Assembly (NCBI GenBank): GCA_903907475.1
Contig: CAIVOB010000088.1
Coordinates: 1-21,027, forward strand
DNA from: Candidatus Omnitrophota bacterium
GTDB taxonomy: Bacteria; Omnitrophota; Gorgyraeia; Gygaellales; Profunditerraquicolaceae
DNA length: 21,027 nt
Direction: 5' to 3'
How positions within the stretch are numbered: the stretch's first letter is position 1; each line of letters starts with the position of its first letter. Shown piece after piece: positions 1 through 10,180 of this stretch. Under the pieces are notes generated by a model, which was given only the letters and a program-made list of their open reading frames with translations, did not search any database and was not told the DNA's origin. A program made the position numbers and the translations under genes.

Positions 1-2097
<2,097 letters not shown>

Positions 2098-2100
2098 CAA

Positions 2101-2106
2101 AGGAGG
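2101..2106 (+). promoter_or_regulatory. Strong ribosome-binding site of the membrane protein gene
   Basis: AGGAGG sits 5 bases before the GTG at 2112. It decides the non-ATG start of the gene between gyrB and gyrA; no better-placed ATG exists nearby. Confidence 0.8.
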
Positions 2107-2111
2107 CCGCG

Positions 2112-2912
2112 GTGTCAGAAATAACTCAAAATTTAGTTTATCCCTGGAGAATTTTTCAAGAAGCTTGGGCGTTGTTTACGCAACAATGGAAAAAATTCAG
2201 TGTTTTATATTTAATTTTTGGCTTGCCGGTCGCATTATTGAAGCTTTATTCGGATGCTTTACCAAAAGAAAATATACTGGCGGTAGTGGCGATCTTTATT
2301 TTAGGGATTATCATTAGTTCTTGGGGGTCGGTGGCGAACTTAATTAGCGCCGATAAAACCACGAATAATGAATCTTGGGAGATTGGTAAAAGTATTTTAG
2401 CATCCAGGGTTTATGCTTTAAAGTTTATCGTTTTAATAGTTTCATTTTATGCGTTAGTATTGTTTTTAACTTTTGGATGCGGTATTGTTTTTTATGCCGG
2501 GTGGATGGGTTTTTTTAAAGGCCATTCCCTAGGTTTGGCGGCAATTATCGTTTCGACCTTAGTATTAGTGGCGGCGTTAGTTTATGGTGCGGTGCGTTGG
2601 TCTTTAAGCGGGGTAGTCTGCGTTTTAGAACAAAGCTGGCCGCTGGCCGCATTACGCGGCAGCAATAATTTAATTAAACCCCACGTCAGTGCGATGCTTA
2701 AAATTTATCTTTTAATTATCGTGACAGTAATAATTTATTCTTTGCCGGTCTTTATTTTTAAGATAATTTTCAATGCTCAGGCCCAAAACGCAACGTTATT
2801 CGTGCGCTTAGCGAACGTTTATGATATTTTAATTCAAAGTGTGTTTATTCCGTTTGTGACACTGGCGATGGTGTTGTTGTATAAAAAATTAAAAGGGATG
2901 GCAATAAGCTAA
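2112..2912 (+). CDS. Six-helix integral membrane protein of unknown function
   Basis: I do not recognise a specific family. The 266-residue product has six likely transmembrane segments, at about residues 29-46, 55-78, 102-131, 140-165, 195-222 and 238-258, with no signal peptide and no obvious catalytic motif. The segment around residues 175-200 (W-x-A-L-R-G-S-x-x-L-I-K, then a helix) resembles the loop seen in YciC/DUF975-like and glycerophosphodiester phosphodiesterase membrane-domain proteins, but this is only a pattern impression. The start is GTG, chosen because a strong AGGAGG (2101-2106) lies 5 bases upstream and the gene begins 14 bases after the gyrB stop. Its stop overlaps the gyrA start by one base (TAATG), so it should be co-transcribed and translationally coupled with the gyrase genes. 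Being real is near certain; the function is open. Confidence 0.85.
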   Translation: MSEITQNLVYPWRIFQEAWALFTQQWKKFSVLYLIFGLPVALLKLYSDALPKENILAVVAIFILGIIISSWGSVANLISADKTTNNESWEIGKSILASRVYALKFIVLIVSFYALVLFLTFGCGIVFYAGWMGFFKGHSLGLAAIIVSTLVLVAALVYGAVRWSLSGVVCVLEQSWPLAALRGSNNLIKPHVSAMLKIYLLIIVTVIIYSLPVFIFKIIFNAQAQNATLFVRLANVYDILIQSVFIPFVTLAMVLLYKKLKGMAIS

Positions 2913-5344
2913 TGTATACGCGCAATGAAAAAATAATTCCGGTTTATATTGAAGAAGAGGTTAAAGACTCTTATCTTAACTACGCCATGAGCGTGATTGT
3001 TGGCCGGGCGCTTCCAGATGTGCGCGATGGTTTAAAACCGGTGCATCGGCGCATTCTTTACGCGATGCAAGATTTAAACCTTGAACATTCTAAGCCTTAT
3101 AAAAAATGCGCGCGTATTGTCGGTGAAACTATGGGTAAGTACCATCCGCATGGTGATATGGCGATTTATGATACTTTAGTAAGAATGGCGCAGAGTTTTT
3201 CTTTGCGCTATCCTTTGGTGGATGGACAAGGCAACTTTGGCTCTGTGGACGGAGATACCGCGGCGGCAATGCGTTATACTGAAGCGCGCTTGGCGGCAAT
3301 TTCTGATGAAATGCTCGGAGATATTGAAAAAGACACCGTAGTTTTTGGCCCCAATTTTGATGCTTCCTTAAAAGAGCCGTTGCTTTTACCGGCCACGGTT
3401 CCAAATCTTTTAGTGAATGGCTCAAGTGGGATTGCTGTCGGGATGGCGACGAATATTCCGCCGCATAATTTAAATGAAGTTTGTGATGCCATTATTTATC
3501 TCCTGGATCATCCGGAAGCGGAAATTAAAGATTTGATGCGTTTTATTAAAGGGCCGGATTTTCCCACCGGAGGTTTAATTTGTGGTAAAAGCGGGATTAA
3601 AGACGCTTATACCACTGGCCGCGGTAAATTGCTTGTGCGCGGGAAAGCGACGATTGAGCATCAGAAAAACGGGAAAGATTTAATTATTTTTACGGAAATT
3701 CCTTATCAGGTTCAGAAATCCGGGCTAATTGAAGCGATTGCCGGACTAGTGGATGATAAAAAAATTGAAGGTATTTCAGATATTCGCGATGAATCGGATA
3801 AAGACGGCATGCGCATTGTGATTGAACTGAAACGCGACGTGGAATCACAAATTATTTTAAATCAGCTTTTTAAGCATACCCAGTTAGAAACTACTTTTGG
3901 AATTATTATTTTAGCTTTAGTTGATAATCGGCCCCGAGTTTTAAATTTACGCCAGGTTCTCGATTGTTATATTGAGCACCGCAAAGTGATCATTCGCCGC
4001 CGCACACAATTTGAATTAGATAAAGCATTAAAACGGGCGCATATTTTAGAAGGGTTAAAAATTGCTTTAAAATTTATTGATCGCATTATCAAAGTGATTA
4101 AAACTTCCAAAAGCACGGAAGCGGCGAAATTAAATTTAATGAAGGAGTTTGAATTGTCTGAGATTCAATCTCAGGCAATTTTAGAGATGCAGCTGCAACG
4201 CTTGACGGCGCTAGAGCAGGATAAGATTGAAGCGGAGTATGCGGAATTATTAAAAAAGATTGAAGCTTGTCGTGCAATTTTGGCTTCGCTTAAAAAGATC
4301 GAAGCGATTATTAAAGTAGAACTGGAAGAGCTCAAGAAGAAGTATGGCGATCTTAGGCGCACGGATATTGTGGGGGAAGCTGAAGAATTAGAAGTCGAGG
4401 ATTTGATTGCTGAAGAGGATGTTGTAGTTACGATTAGCCATGGCGGTTATATTAAGCGTTTGCCGGTCAGCGCTTACCGCAAGCAGAAACGCGGGGGGTC
4501 CGGTTCTACGGGGGCGGAGTTAAAAGAGGAAGATTTTAGTGAGCATCTTTTTGTCGCTTCCACCAAAGATTATTTGCTTATTTTTACCGACAAAGGCCAG
4601 GTGCATTGGCTTAAAGTTTATGAGATTCCTCAGGCGAGCCGGGTTTCTAAAGGAAAATCGATTGTGAATTTAGTGGAAATGGAAGCATCCGCTAAAGTGA
4701 GTTCTACGATTCCGGTCAAGGAATTTTCTCCGGATAAATATTTAGTGATGGTTACGAAATTTGGACAAATTAAAAAGACTAAACTGGAAGCCTATGGTAA
4801 TCCGCGCAAAGGCGGAATTATCGGGATTACTTTAGATAAAGATGACGCGTTGATTGGCGTGGAGATGACTGATGGGAAACAGGAATTGTTGATTGGTACG
4901 CGTCAAGGTAAAGCAATCCGGTTTTCGGAAGAAAAAGTGCGCGATATGGGCAGAAGCGCTCATGGAGTGCGCGCAATTTCTTTAGGCAAAAAAGATGAAG
5001 TGATTGATATGGTGGTTCCACAAAAGGACGCCACCATTCTTACGGTGACGACTTTAGGTTTTGCGAAACGCACAACTGTTGATGCTTATCGCCTCACCAG
5101 CCGCGGTGGTAAAGGGGTGATTAATATTAAAGTGACAGACAAAAATGGTGAAGCGGTAAATTTAAAAACCGTCAATGATAATGATGAGTTGATGGTAATT
5201 ACTCAAAACGGAATATTTTTGCGTTGCGCGATTAAAGATATCCGGGAAACCGGGCGCTCATCTCAAGGAGTGCGGTTAATTAAATTGCAGGATAAGGATC
5301 GGGTTTCCTGCGTTGCTCCAGTATTTGCGGAAACAGAAGCATAA
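2912..5344 (+). CDS. gyrA: DNA gyrase subunit A
   Basis: Breakage-reunion subunit of gyrase, forming the A2B2 complex with GyrB. The 810-residue length is typical. The winged-helix region carries the active-site Tyr122 within [11 protein letters not shown], preceded by Arg121. The quinolone-determining region reads [10 protein letters not shown], with Met at the position of E. coli Ser83 and Asp retained at 87. The C-terminal beta-propeller (about residues 500-800) has the usual repeated blades, but the GyrA box at residues 525-531 reads QKRGGSG instead of QRRGGKG, losing the basic sixth residue. The acidic tail is very short. The start ATG overlaps the stop of the membrane-protein gene by one base. 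The gyrB neighbour supports gyrase rather than topoisomerase IV (ParC), though the altered box leaves some room for doubt about how strongly it wraps DNA. Confidence 0.95.
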   Translation: MYTRNEKIIPVYIEEEVKDSYLNYAMSVIVGRALPDVRDGLKPVHRRILYAMQDLNLEHSKPYKKCARIVGETMGKYHPHGDMAIYDTLVRMAQSFSLRYPLVDGQGNFGSVDGDTAAAMRYTEARLAAISDEMLGDIEKDTVVFGPNFDASLKEPLLLPATVPNLLVNGSSGIAVGMATNIPPHNLNEVCDAIIYLLDHPEAEIKDLMRFIKGPDFPTGGLICGKSGIKDAYTTGRGKLLVRGKATIEHQKNGKDLIIFTEIPYQVQKSGLIEAIAGLVDDKKIEGISDIRDESDKDGMRIVIELKRDVESQIILNQLFKHTQLETTFGIIILALVDNRPRVLNLRQVLDCYIEHRKVIIRRRTQFELDKALKRAHILEGLKIALKFIDRIIKVIKTSKSTEAAKLNLMKEFELSEIQSQAILEMQLQRLTALEQDKIEAEYAELLKKIEACRAILASLKKIEAIIKVELEELKKKYGDLRRTDIVGEAEELEVEDLIAEEDVVVTISHGGYIKRLPVSAYRKQKRGGSGSTGAELKEEDFSEHLFVASTKDYLLIFTDKGQVHWLKVYEIPQASRVSKGKSIVNLVEMEASAKVSSTIPVKEFSPDKYLVMVTKFGQIKKTKLEAYGNPRKGGIIGITLDKDDALIGVEMTDGKQELLIGTRQGKAIRFSEEKVRDMGRSAHGVRAISLGKKDEVIDMVVPQKDATILTVTTLGFAKRTTVDAYRLTSRGGKGVINIKVTDKNGEAVNLKTVNDNDELMVITQNGIFLRCAIKDIRETGRSSQGVRLIKLQDKDRVSCVAPVFAETEA

Positions 5345-5350
5345 AATCCC

Positions 5351-5425
5351 GACCCTGTCGTCTAGCCTGGTCTAGGACAAGAGCTTTTCAAGCTCTCGAC
5401 ACGGGTTCAAATCCCGTCAGGGTCA
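5351..5425 (+). tRNA. tRNA-Glu (anticodon UUC)
   Basis: All arms can be folded by eye. The acceptor stem GACCCTG/CAGGGTC (5351-5357 and 5418-5424) is perfectly paired. The D arm resembles the GTCTAG...AGGAC of known tRNA-Glu genes. The anticodon stem AGAGC/GCTCT encloses loop TTTTCAA with anticodon TTC at 5387-5389. The variable loop is 4 bases, and the T arm is ACGGG-TTCAAAT-CCCGT. The discriminator is A at 5425 and CCA is not encoded. It starts 6 bases after the gyrA stop, so it may be co-transcribed with the gyrase genes and cut out of the message. Confidence 0.95.
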
Positions 5426-5459
5426 TTTATAATTGCGATATTTTCTCCCGCTCGTAACC

Positions 5460-5493
5460 GTCTTAAAAATTCTCAATGGAGAATTTTTAAGAC
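5460..5493 (+). repeat. Perfect AT-rich palindrome downstream of tRNA-Glu
   Basis: TCTTAAAAATTCTC (5461-5474) and its exact reverse complement (5479-5492) are separated by AATG, with one more G-C pair outside (5460/5493). A second outer pairing, TCCCGC (5446-5451) with GCGGGA (5498-5503), encloses it. The run of T lies inside the stem, not after it, so it is not a textbook terminator, although it could still end tRNA or gyrA transcripts. It reads the same on both strands, so a DNA-level or mobile-repeat origin is equally possible. Confidence 0.6.
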
Positions 5494-5514
5494 ACTCGCG
5501 GGACTTCGCTAAAT

Positions 5515-5534
5515 AAGCTTGCTAACGCAAGCTT
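5515..5534 (+). repeat. Small hairpin just before the glmS ribosome-binding site
   Basis: AAGCTTGC and GCAAGCTT (5515-5522 and 5527-5534) are perfectly complementary around a TAAC loop. The right arm touches the GAGGAG (5535-5540) that serves glmS, so folding could shield it or set its accessibility. No glmS ribozyme core is visible. The regulatory role is inference. Confidence 0.45.
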
Positions 5535-5547
5535 GAGGAGTGTGCTC

Positions 5548-7383
5548 GTGTGTGGAATAGTCGGATACATTGGTAAAAGGCCAGCCCAAGAAGTACTTTT
5601 GACTGGCCTGAAACGTTTAGAGTACCGCGGATATGATTCCAGCGGTATTGCGGTGATTTCTCCTAAAAATAACTTTCCTCTCGTGCGTAAAGCTCCGGGA
5701 AAAATTAAAGCTCTAGAAAATTTATTAAAAAGCCATCCTTTATTTGGCGTGGTGGGGATTGCGCACACGCGTTGGGCAACTCATGGCGCGCCGACTCAAA
5801 GCAACGCGCATCCGCATTTGGATTGTGAAAATTCCATTGCTTTAGTGCATAATGGAATTATTGAAAATTATGAAACTCTCAAAGACCAGTTAATTAAAGA
5901 AGGCCATTTATTCCGCAGTCAAACTGATACCGAAGTAATCGTGCACTTAATTGAAAAATTTTATAAAAATATTCCTTTAGAAGAGGCAGTCTGTAAAGCT
6001 TTAAAACTATTACGTGGGTCTTTCGCGGTGGCGGTGATTGCTCGCGCGGAACCGGGAAAATTAGTCGGTGCTCGCCGAGGGAGCCCGTTGATTGTTGGCC
6101 TTGGTAAGGAGGAGAATTTTTTAGCATCTGACGCGCCGGCAATCCTGGAACATACCAAAGAGATTATCTTTTTAGAAGAAAATGAAGCGGTGGTCTTAAG
6201 TAATGATGCTTATCGGGTTATTGATTTTGATGGCCAGCAGATCACCAAAAAACCGGTATTCTTGAATTGGGATATTGAACAGGCCAAGAAGCAAGGTTAT
6301 AAGCATTTTATGCTGAAGGAAATTAATGAACAACCTAAAATTATTGGGGATTTGCTTAAATTAAGGATTGCCAAAGATAATAGCATTTTGTTTAAAGAAC
6401 AAAATATTCCTTTAGAAAAATTACAAAGTATAAAAAATATTTTTATCGTGGCCTGTGGGACGGCGTATCATGCCGGTTTAGTCGGTAAATATATTTTAGA
6501 GTCTCTTTGTAAGATTCCGATTTCGATTGATGTTTCCAGTGAATTTCGTTATCGAGATTTATTAGTAGACGCGGATACTTTAGTATTAGCGATTAGCCAA
6601 TCCGGCGAGACAGCGGATACTCTAGCGGGGGTCAGAGAAGCCAAGAAGCGGGGGGCTAAAGTTATTTCGATTTGTAATGTTTTAGGTTCCAGTTTAACTC
6701 GAGAGTCTGATGGCGTAATGTATACTCACGCTGGCCCGGAAATTGGGGTCGCTTCTACCAAAGCCTATACCGCGCAGTTAACGGCAATTTATTTATTTGC
6801 TTTTTATTTGGCTCAAATTCGTAAAATTGTCGCGGAGAGTAAAATAAATAAGTTAATTGCCGAATTGCAGACGATTCCTCAAAAACAAATTCAAATTTTA
6901 CGCGTTCAAGATAATATCGGCCGCGTTGCCAGGCGGCATTCGCATTTGGGTTCATTTTTATATTTGGGACGAAATTTAAATTATCCTTCCGCTTTGGAAG
7001 GCGCGTTAAAATTAAAGGAAATTTCTTATATTCCTGCTGAAGGTTATGCCGCTGGAGAGATGAAACATGGGCCGATTGCCTTGATTGATGAATATCGGGC
7101 GGTAGTTTGTATTGCTCCGGCTTCGAAGATTTATGAAAAAATGATTTCTAATATTCAAGAAATTCATTCTCGGAAGGGAAAGATTATTGCCATTGCTTCA
7201 GAAGGCGACGCTCAGGTTAAGAAGCTCACCCGGGAAGTTATTTATATTCCTCTTTGCGCAGAATTTTTTTCTCCTTTACTGGTTGTATTGCCGTTGCAGC
7301 TTTTGGCGTATCATATCGCGCTTAAGCGTGGTTGCGACGTGGATCAACCGCGTAATTTGGCTAAATCCGTAACTGTGGAATAA
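5548..7383 (+). CDS. glmS: Glutamine-fructose-6-phosphate aminotransferase
   Basis: Makes glucosamine-6-phosphate from fructose-6-phosphate and glutamine, the first step toward UDP-GlcNAc for cell wall and outer-layer glycans. GTG at 5548 is chosen as start so that the protein begins Met-Cys-Gly-Ile-Val-Gly, exposing the N-terminal nucleophile Cys after Met removal; GAGGAG at 5535-5540 is well placed. This gives 611 residues, close to the 609 of E. coli. The class II glutaminase domain (about 1-240) shows RGYDSSG, HTRWATHG and NGIIENY. Two SIS sugar-isomerase domains follow, the first with CGTAYHA (near 302) and SQSGETADT, the second from about 466. The C-terminus LAKSVTVE is canonical. The glutaminase site is intact, in contrast to CarA in the same window. 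Its stop overlaps rsmI by one base. Confidence 0.97.
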   Translation: MCGIVGYIGKRPAQEVLLTGLKRLEYRGYDSSGIAVISPKNNFPLVRKAPGKIKALENLLKSHPLFGVVGIAHTRWATHGAPTQSNAHPHLDCENSIALVHNGIIENYETLKDQLIKEGHLFRSQTDTEVIVHLIEKFYKNIPLEEAVCKALKLLRGSFAVAVIARAEPGKLVGARRGSPLIVGLGKEENFLASDAPAILEHTKEIIFLEENEAVVLSNDAYRVIDFDGQQITKKPVFLNWDIEQAKKQGYKHFMLKEINEQPKIIGDLLKLRIAKDNSILFKEQNIPLEKLQSIKNIFIVACGTAYHAGLVGKYILESLCKIPISIDVSSEFRYRDLLVDADTLVLAISQSGETADTLAGVREAKKRGAKVISICNVLGSSLTRESDGVMYTHAGPEIGVASTKAYTAQLTAIYLFAFYLAQIRKIVAESKINKLIAELQTIPQKQIQILRVQDNIGRVARRHSHLGSFLYLGRNLNYPSALEGALKLKEISYIPAEGYAAGEMKHGPIALIDEYRAVVCIAPASKIYEKMISNIQEIHSRKGKIIAIASEGDAQVKKLTREVIYIPLCAEFFSPLLVVLPLQLLAYHIALKRGCDVDQPRNLAKSVTVE

Positions 7384-8036
7384 TGCTTTATATTGTTGCC
7401 ACCCCAATCGGCAATTTAAAAGATTTAACTTTCCGGGCTGTAGAAATTTTGCAAAGCGTGGATTTAATTGCTTGTGAAGATACCCGCCATACGAAAATTC
7501 TTTTAGCGCATTATAATATTAAGACTCCGCTGACGAGTTTTTTTCAGCACAATCGTTTTAGTAAAGGTGATTATCTCGTTAATCTACTGGCGGCGGGGAA
7601 AAATATTGCTTTGGTTTCGGATGCCGGTACGCCGGGAATTTTAGACCCGGGATATAATTTAATTAATTTAGCAATTAAAAATAATTTGCCGATGAGTTTT
7701 ATTCCAGGCGCGGCGGCTTTTGTTAATGCGCTGGTGCTTTCTGGAAAACCGGCGCATGAATTTTATTTTGGCGGATTTTTACCAAATCGCACTCAAGCGC
7801 GGAAAAATTTATTAGCTAAATTTAAGCAGCTTGGTTGTACCTTAATTTTTTATGAATCGAGCCATAGAATTTTAGCCAGCCTGGATGATATCGGGGAAGT
7901 TTTTGTAGGACAAGAAATTGCCGTGGCGCGGGAATTGACGAAAAAATTTGAAGAGGTCTTGCGTGGTACGCCTAAAAGTATTCAAGAGCGATTGATCAAG
8001 AATAAGCCGCGCGGTGAATTTGTAGTAGTGATTTAA
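7383..8036 (+). CDS. rsmI: 16S rRNA (cytidine-1402 2'-O)-methyltransferase
   Basis: Methylates the ribose of C1402 in the 16S rRNA decoding centre using S-adenosylmethionine. The tetrapyrrole-methylase fold motifs are all present in order: MLYIVATPIGNLKDL at the N-terminus, EDTRHT (about 32-37), VSDAGTPGI-DPG (about 79-90), PGAAAFVNAL (about 107), FYESSHRI, and the closing RGEFVVVI. At 217 residues it is shorter than E. coli RsmI (286) and lacks the C-terminal extension, but it ends at the normal end of the catalytic fold, so it looks like a short natural form rather than a truncation. The start overlaps the glmS stop (TAATG). A repeat element begins two bases after its stop. Confidence 0.94.
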   Translation: MLYIVATPIGNLKDLTFRAVEILQSVDLIACEDTRHTKILLAHYNIKTPLTSFFQHNRFSKGDYLVNLLAAGKNIALVSDAGTPGILDPGYNLINLAIKNNLPMSFIPGAAAFVNALVLSGKPAHEFYFGGFLPNRTQARKNLLAKFKQLGCTLIFYESSHRILASLDDIGEVFVGQEIAVARELTKKFEEVLRGTPKSIQERLIKNKPRGEFVVVI

Positions 8037-8073
8037 CGTTAACGGGTCCTGTTACTATCATACTGCCACAAAG

Positions 8074-8249
8074 TTAGCGGGTCCTGTCTGGTTTTGTTTC
8101 TCGCACGGACGCTTGTTGCGCCCCAGCGTGGCGCAACGGCGCTCGAGTCGGCTGGCGTCGCTCTCACCTCGTCCCAAAAGAAAGAGGGTGAACCATGCCC
8201 GCTCCTGGCCTCCACGCCGTGCTCGAATCCAAAACCAGCCACCCGCTAA
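8074..8249. repeat. Long nested palindrome
   Basis: Arms pair in register from outside in: TTAGCGGGT (8074-8082) with ACCCGCTAA (8241-8249), CTGGTTTTG (8088-8096) with CAAAACCAG (8230-8238), and GCACGG (8103-8108) with CCGTGC (8217-8222). A separate perfect hairpin, GTTGCGCC (8115-8122) with GGCGCAAC (8130-8137), stands inside. A minus-strand open frame over this palindrome is a by-product of its composition. Confidence 0.65.
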
Positions 8250-8257
8250 TTGACAGA

Positions 8258-8340
8258 TTTAGTTTATATTTTGTCCTTCGGATATTGTTCCGCGTGCGAT
8301 GCACGCTCCACAGTATTCTTCGCACAAAATATAAGTTAAG
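8258..8340. repeat. Second long stem-loop
   Basis: TTATATTTTGT (8264-8274) pairs perfectly with ACAAAATATAA (8324-8334), and the stem continues outward to 17 pairs counting G-U pairs (8258-8274 with 8324-8340). Inside, GATATTGT pairs with ACAGTATTC with one bulge, and the tip is GCGTGC-GAT-GCACGC. The paired structure is consistent with either an RNA or a palindromic DNA repeat. No sRNA promoter is evident. Confidence 0.55.
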
Positions 8341-8480
8341 TTTGAAAAGAAAAATTTTAATCGGCGGGTGACACGGAGGCGGGTTCCCTGTCGCGCGCAG
8401 CTATAAGCGAGCACGACAGGGTGCCGCAGTGGCAGGACCCGCTTAGTAAATTTTTAGGATAATATTGGAGAGTTTTGGGC

Positions 8481-8508
8481 TTGACAGCGCAGGTATATAT
8501 GGTATACT
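8481..8508 (+). promoter_or_regulatory. Sigma-70-type promoter of the pyr operon
   Basis: TTGACA (8481-8486) matches the -35 consensus exactly. TATACT (8503-8508) is a near-consensus -10, with a 16-base spacer and an upstream TG (8500-8501) making an extended -10. Transcription would start near 8515, about 12 bases before the PyrR-binding hairpin. It is the strongest promoter I can see in the window. Confidence 0.85.
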
Positions 8509-8526
8509 ATAAAAAATTAACAAAGG

Positions 8527-8560
8527 ACCTTTAAGCCCGGCTCTGTGAAGTCGGCAAGGT
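8527..8560 (+). promoter_or_regulatory. PyrR-binding RNA element (pyr leader)
   Basis: The transcript folds as ACCTT (8527-8531) with AAGGT (8556-8560), an internal bulge TAA, then GCC/GGC and GGCT/AGTC closed by the hexaloop CTGTGA, which matches the CNGNGA loop of known PyrR sites. Compared with the family consensus AGUCC-NGNG-AGGCU, the pair below the loop is T-A instead of C-G and the next is C-G instead of U-G, so pairing is kept while the bases change. It lies directly between the promoter and a terminator and upstream of pyrR, as expected. Bound PyrR-UMP should stabilise this hairpin. Confidence 0.85.
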
Positions 8561-8567
8561 AAATAAA

Positions 8568-8675
8568 ATGAATATTATGCAGGTTAATAATAAGAACCCT
8601 TGGCAAAACCGCCAGGGGTATTTTGTTGCACGGGCAACACACCCGCGCAATTCCTTTAAGCGCGGGGTGTCTTAG
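8568..8675 (+). CDS. Possible 35-residue leader peptide in the pyr leader
   Basis: A short frame starts at ATG 8568 and ends at TAG 8673-8675. AAGG (8556-8559) lies 8 bases before the ATG, an acceptable ribosome-binding site, and it forms the 3' arm of the PyrR hairpin, so PyrR binding would hide it. The frame runs through the terminator hairpin, so ribosomes on it would prevent that hairpin from forming. The peptide begins MNIMQVNNKNPWQNRQGY and resembles nothing I know. It may be fortuitous; conservation in relatives would settle it. Confidence 0.3.
   Translation: MNIMQVNNKNPWQNRQGYFVARATHPRNSFKRGVS
8596..8624 (+). terminator. Attenuator terminator of the pyr leader
   Basis: ACCCTTGGC (8596-8604) pairs with GCCAGGGGT (8611-8619), nine pairs including one T-G, around loop AAAACC, followed by ATTTT then GTTG. 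The T run is short but it is a plausible intrinsic terminator. CAAGG in the PyrR site (8555-8559) is complementary to CCTTG (8598-8602) in the left arm, giving a possible antiterminator. PyrR binding would free the left arm and favour termination. Confidence 0.7.
8647..8670 (+). repeat. GC-rich hairpin between attenuator and pyrR
   Basis: CCCGCGC and GCGCGGG pair around an 11-base AT-rich loop, extended by further pairs with one bulged G. No T run follows, so it is not a terminator. It lies in the untranslated stretch before pyrR, whose own ribosome-binding site is weak, and could stabilise the message or affect translation; this is inference. Confidence 0.4.
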
Positions 8676-8705
8676 CGGAATAGCGGGATAAGAGCGAGAA
8701 GCTAA

Positions 8706-9247
<542 letters not shown>

Positions 9248-9248
<1 letters not shown>

Positions 9249-10180
9249 TGGCCTGGAATAAAAAAGACCTCTTAGGATTGGAGTATTTAACGGCGGAGGA
9301 GATAAATTTAATTTTAGATACCGCGGAATCTTTTAAAGAAGTTTCTTCGCGCGAGATTAAAAAGGTTCCGGCTTTACGCGGGAAGACCGCAGTCAATCTT
9401 TTTTATGAGCCTTCTACACGCACGAGAGTATCTTTTGAAGTGGCCGCGAAAAGGCTCTCTGCGGATGTGATTAATATTGCGACGGAAACTTCCAGCGTGC
9501 GTAAAGGCGAAACCTTAATTGATACCGGAAGAAATATTCAGGCGCTTAAAGCGGATATTATTATCATGCGTCATAATTGTTCCGGGGCGGCTAATATGTT
9601 GGCGCGTGCATTGGATATTAGTGTGGTTAATGCCGGAGATGGTTGGCACGAACATCCTACTCAAGCATTGCTGGATATTTTCACTTTAAAAGAAAAATTA
9701 GGTAAGATCGAGGGCCTTAATATTACTATTGTTGGCGATATCGCGCATTCTCGCGTGGCGCGTTCCAATATTTGGGGGTTAACAAAGTTAGGGGCTAAGG
9801 TTACGGTTTGCGCGCCGGAAATTTTATTACCGTTAGAAATAGAAAAAACCGGGGTTAAATGTGCCAGTAATATTGATGAGGCTTTAAAAAATGCCGACGC
9901 GGTGAATGTTTTAAGAATGCAATTTGAACGGGATTTAGGGGCGGCTTTTCCGGAGCAACTGGAGTATTATAAAAAATATGGGATTACCGAAGAGCGCCTG
10001 GCAAAAGCGAAGAAAAATATTATTGTTATGCATCCGGGACCGATTAACCGGGGGATTGAAATGTCAAGCGAAGTGGCGGATGGAGCTAATTCTGTGATTT
10101 TAGAACAGGTTACTAACGGCATCGCGGTAAGGATGGCAGTTTTGTTTTTAGTTTCTCAGGCAAAGGAAATAAAAGCATGA
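9248..10180 (+). CDS. pyrB: Aspartate carbamoyltransferase catalytic subunit
   Basis: Condenses carbamoyl phosphate with aspartate to carbamoyl aspartate, the committed step of pyrimidine synthesis. The carbamoyl-phosphate site YEPSTRTR (about 53-60) and the SSVRKGE loop with the active-site Lys86 are present, as is GWHEHPTQALLD, which separates aspartate from ornithine transcarbamoylases. Length 310 is normal. No pyrI regulatory subunit gene follows, so it is probably of the unregulated trimer class or assembles with the adjacent dihydroorotase, as in Aquifex-like complexes. It overlaps pyrR by one base and pyrC by four (ATGA). Confidence 0.96.

Larger units (their letters stand above)
8038..8445. 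repeat. Palindrome-rich, GC-rich intergenic repeat element (MITE-like)
   Basis: GTTAACGGGTCCTGT (8038-8052) recurs as GTTAGCGGGTCCTGT (8073-8087), 14 of 15 bases the same, and the core AGCGGGTCCTG (8076-8086) returns inverted as CAGGACCCGCT (8433-8443). Inside is a long nested palindrome (8074-8249), a second one (8258-8340), and a third stem CCCTGTCG/CGACAGGG (8386-8393 and 8414-8421). The first palindrome is clearly more GC-rich than the genes on either side. No transposase and no convincing reading frame are present. It fills the gap between rsmI and the pyr promoter. A non-autonomous mobile element or a family of intergenic repeats is the likely identity; other copies in the genome would be needed to confirm this. 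Confidence 0.55.

Noticed and set aside
5426..5547. glmS ribozyme or riboswitch before glmS
   Set aside because: Only about 120 bases with simple hairpins; no ribozyme core or conserved pseudoknot sequence is recognisable.
7383..8036. rsmI truncated by the adjacent repeat element
   Set aside because: The protein ends with the normal GEFVVVI closing strand of the catalytic fold; short RsmI forms lacking the C-terminal extension are plausible.
8039..8242. 67-residue minus-strand open frame
   Set aside because: It coincides with the long palindrome, has low-complexity GC-driven composition, no ribosome-binding site and no recognisable domain; best explained by the repeat.
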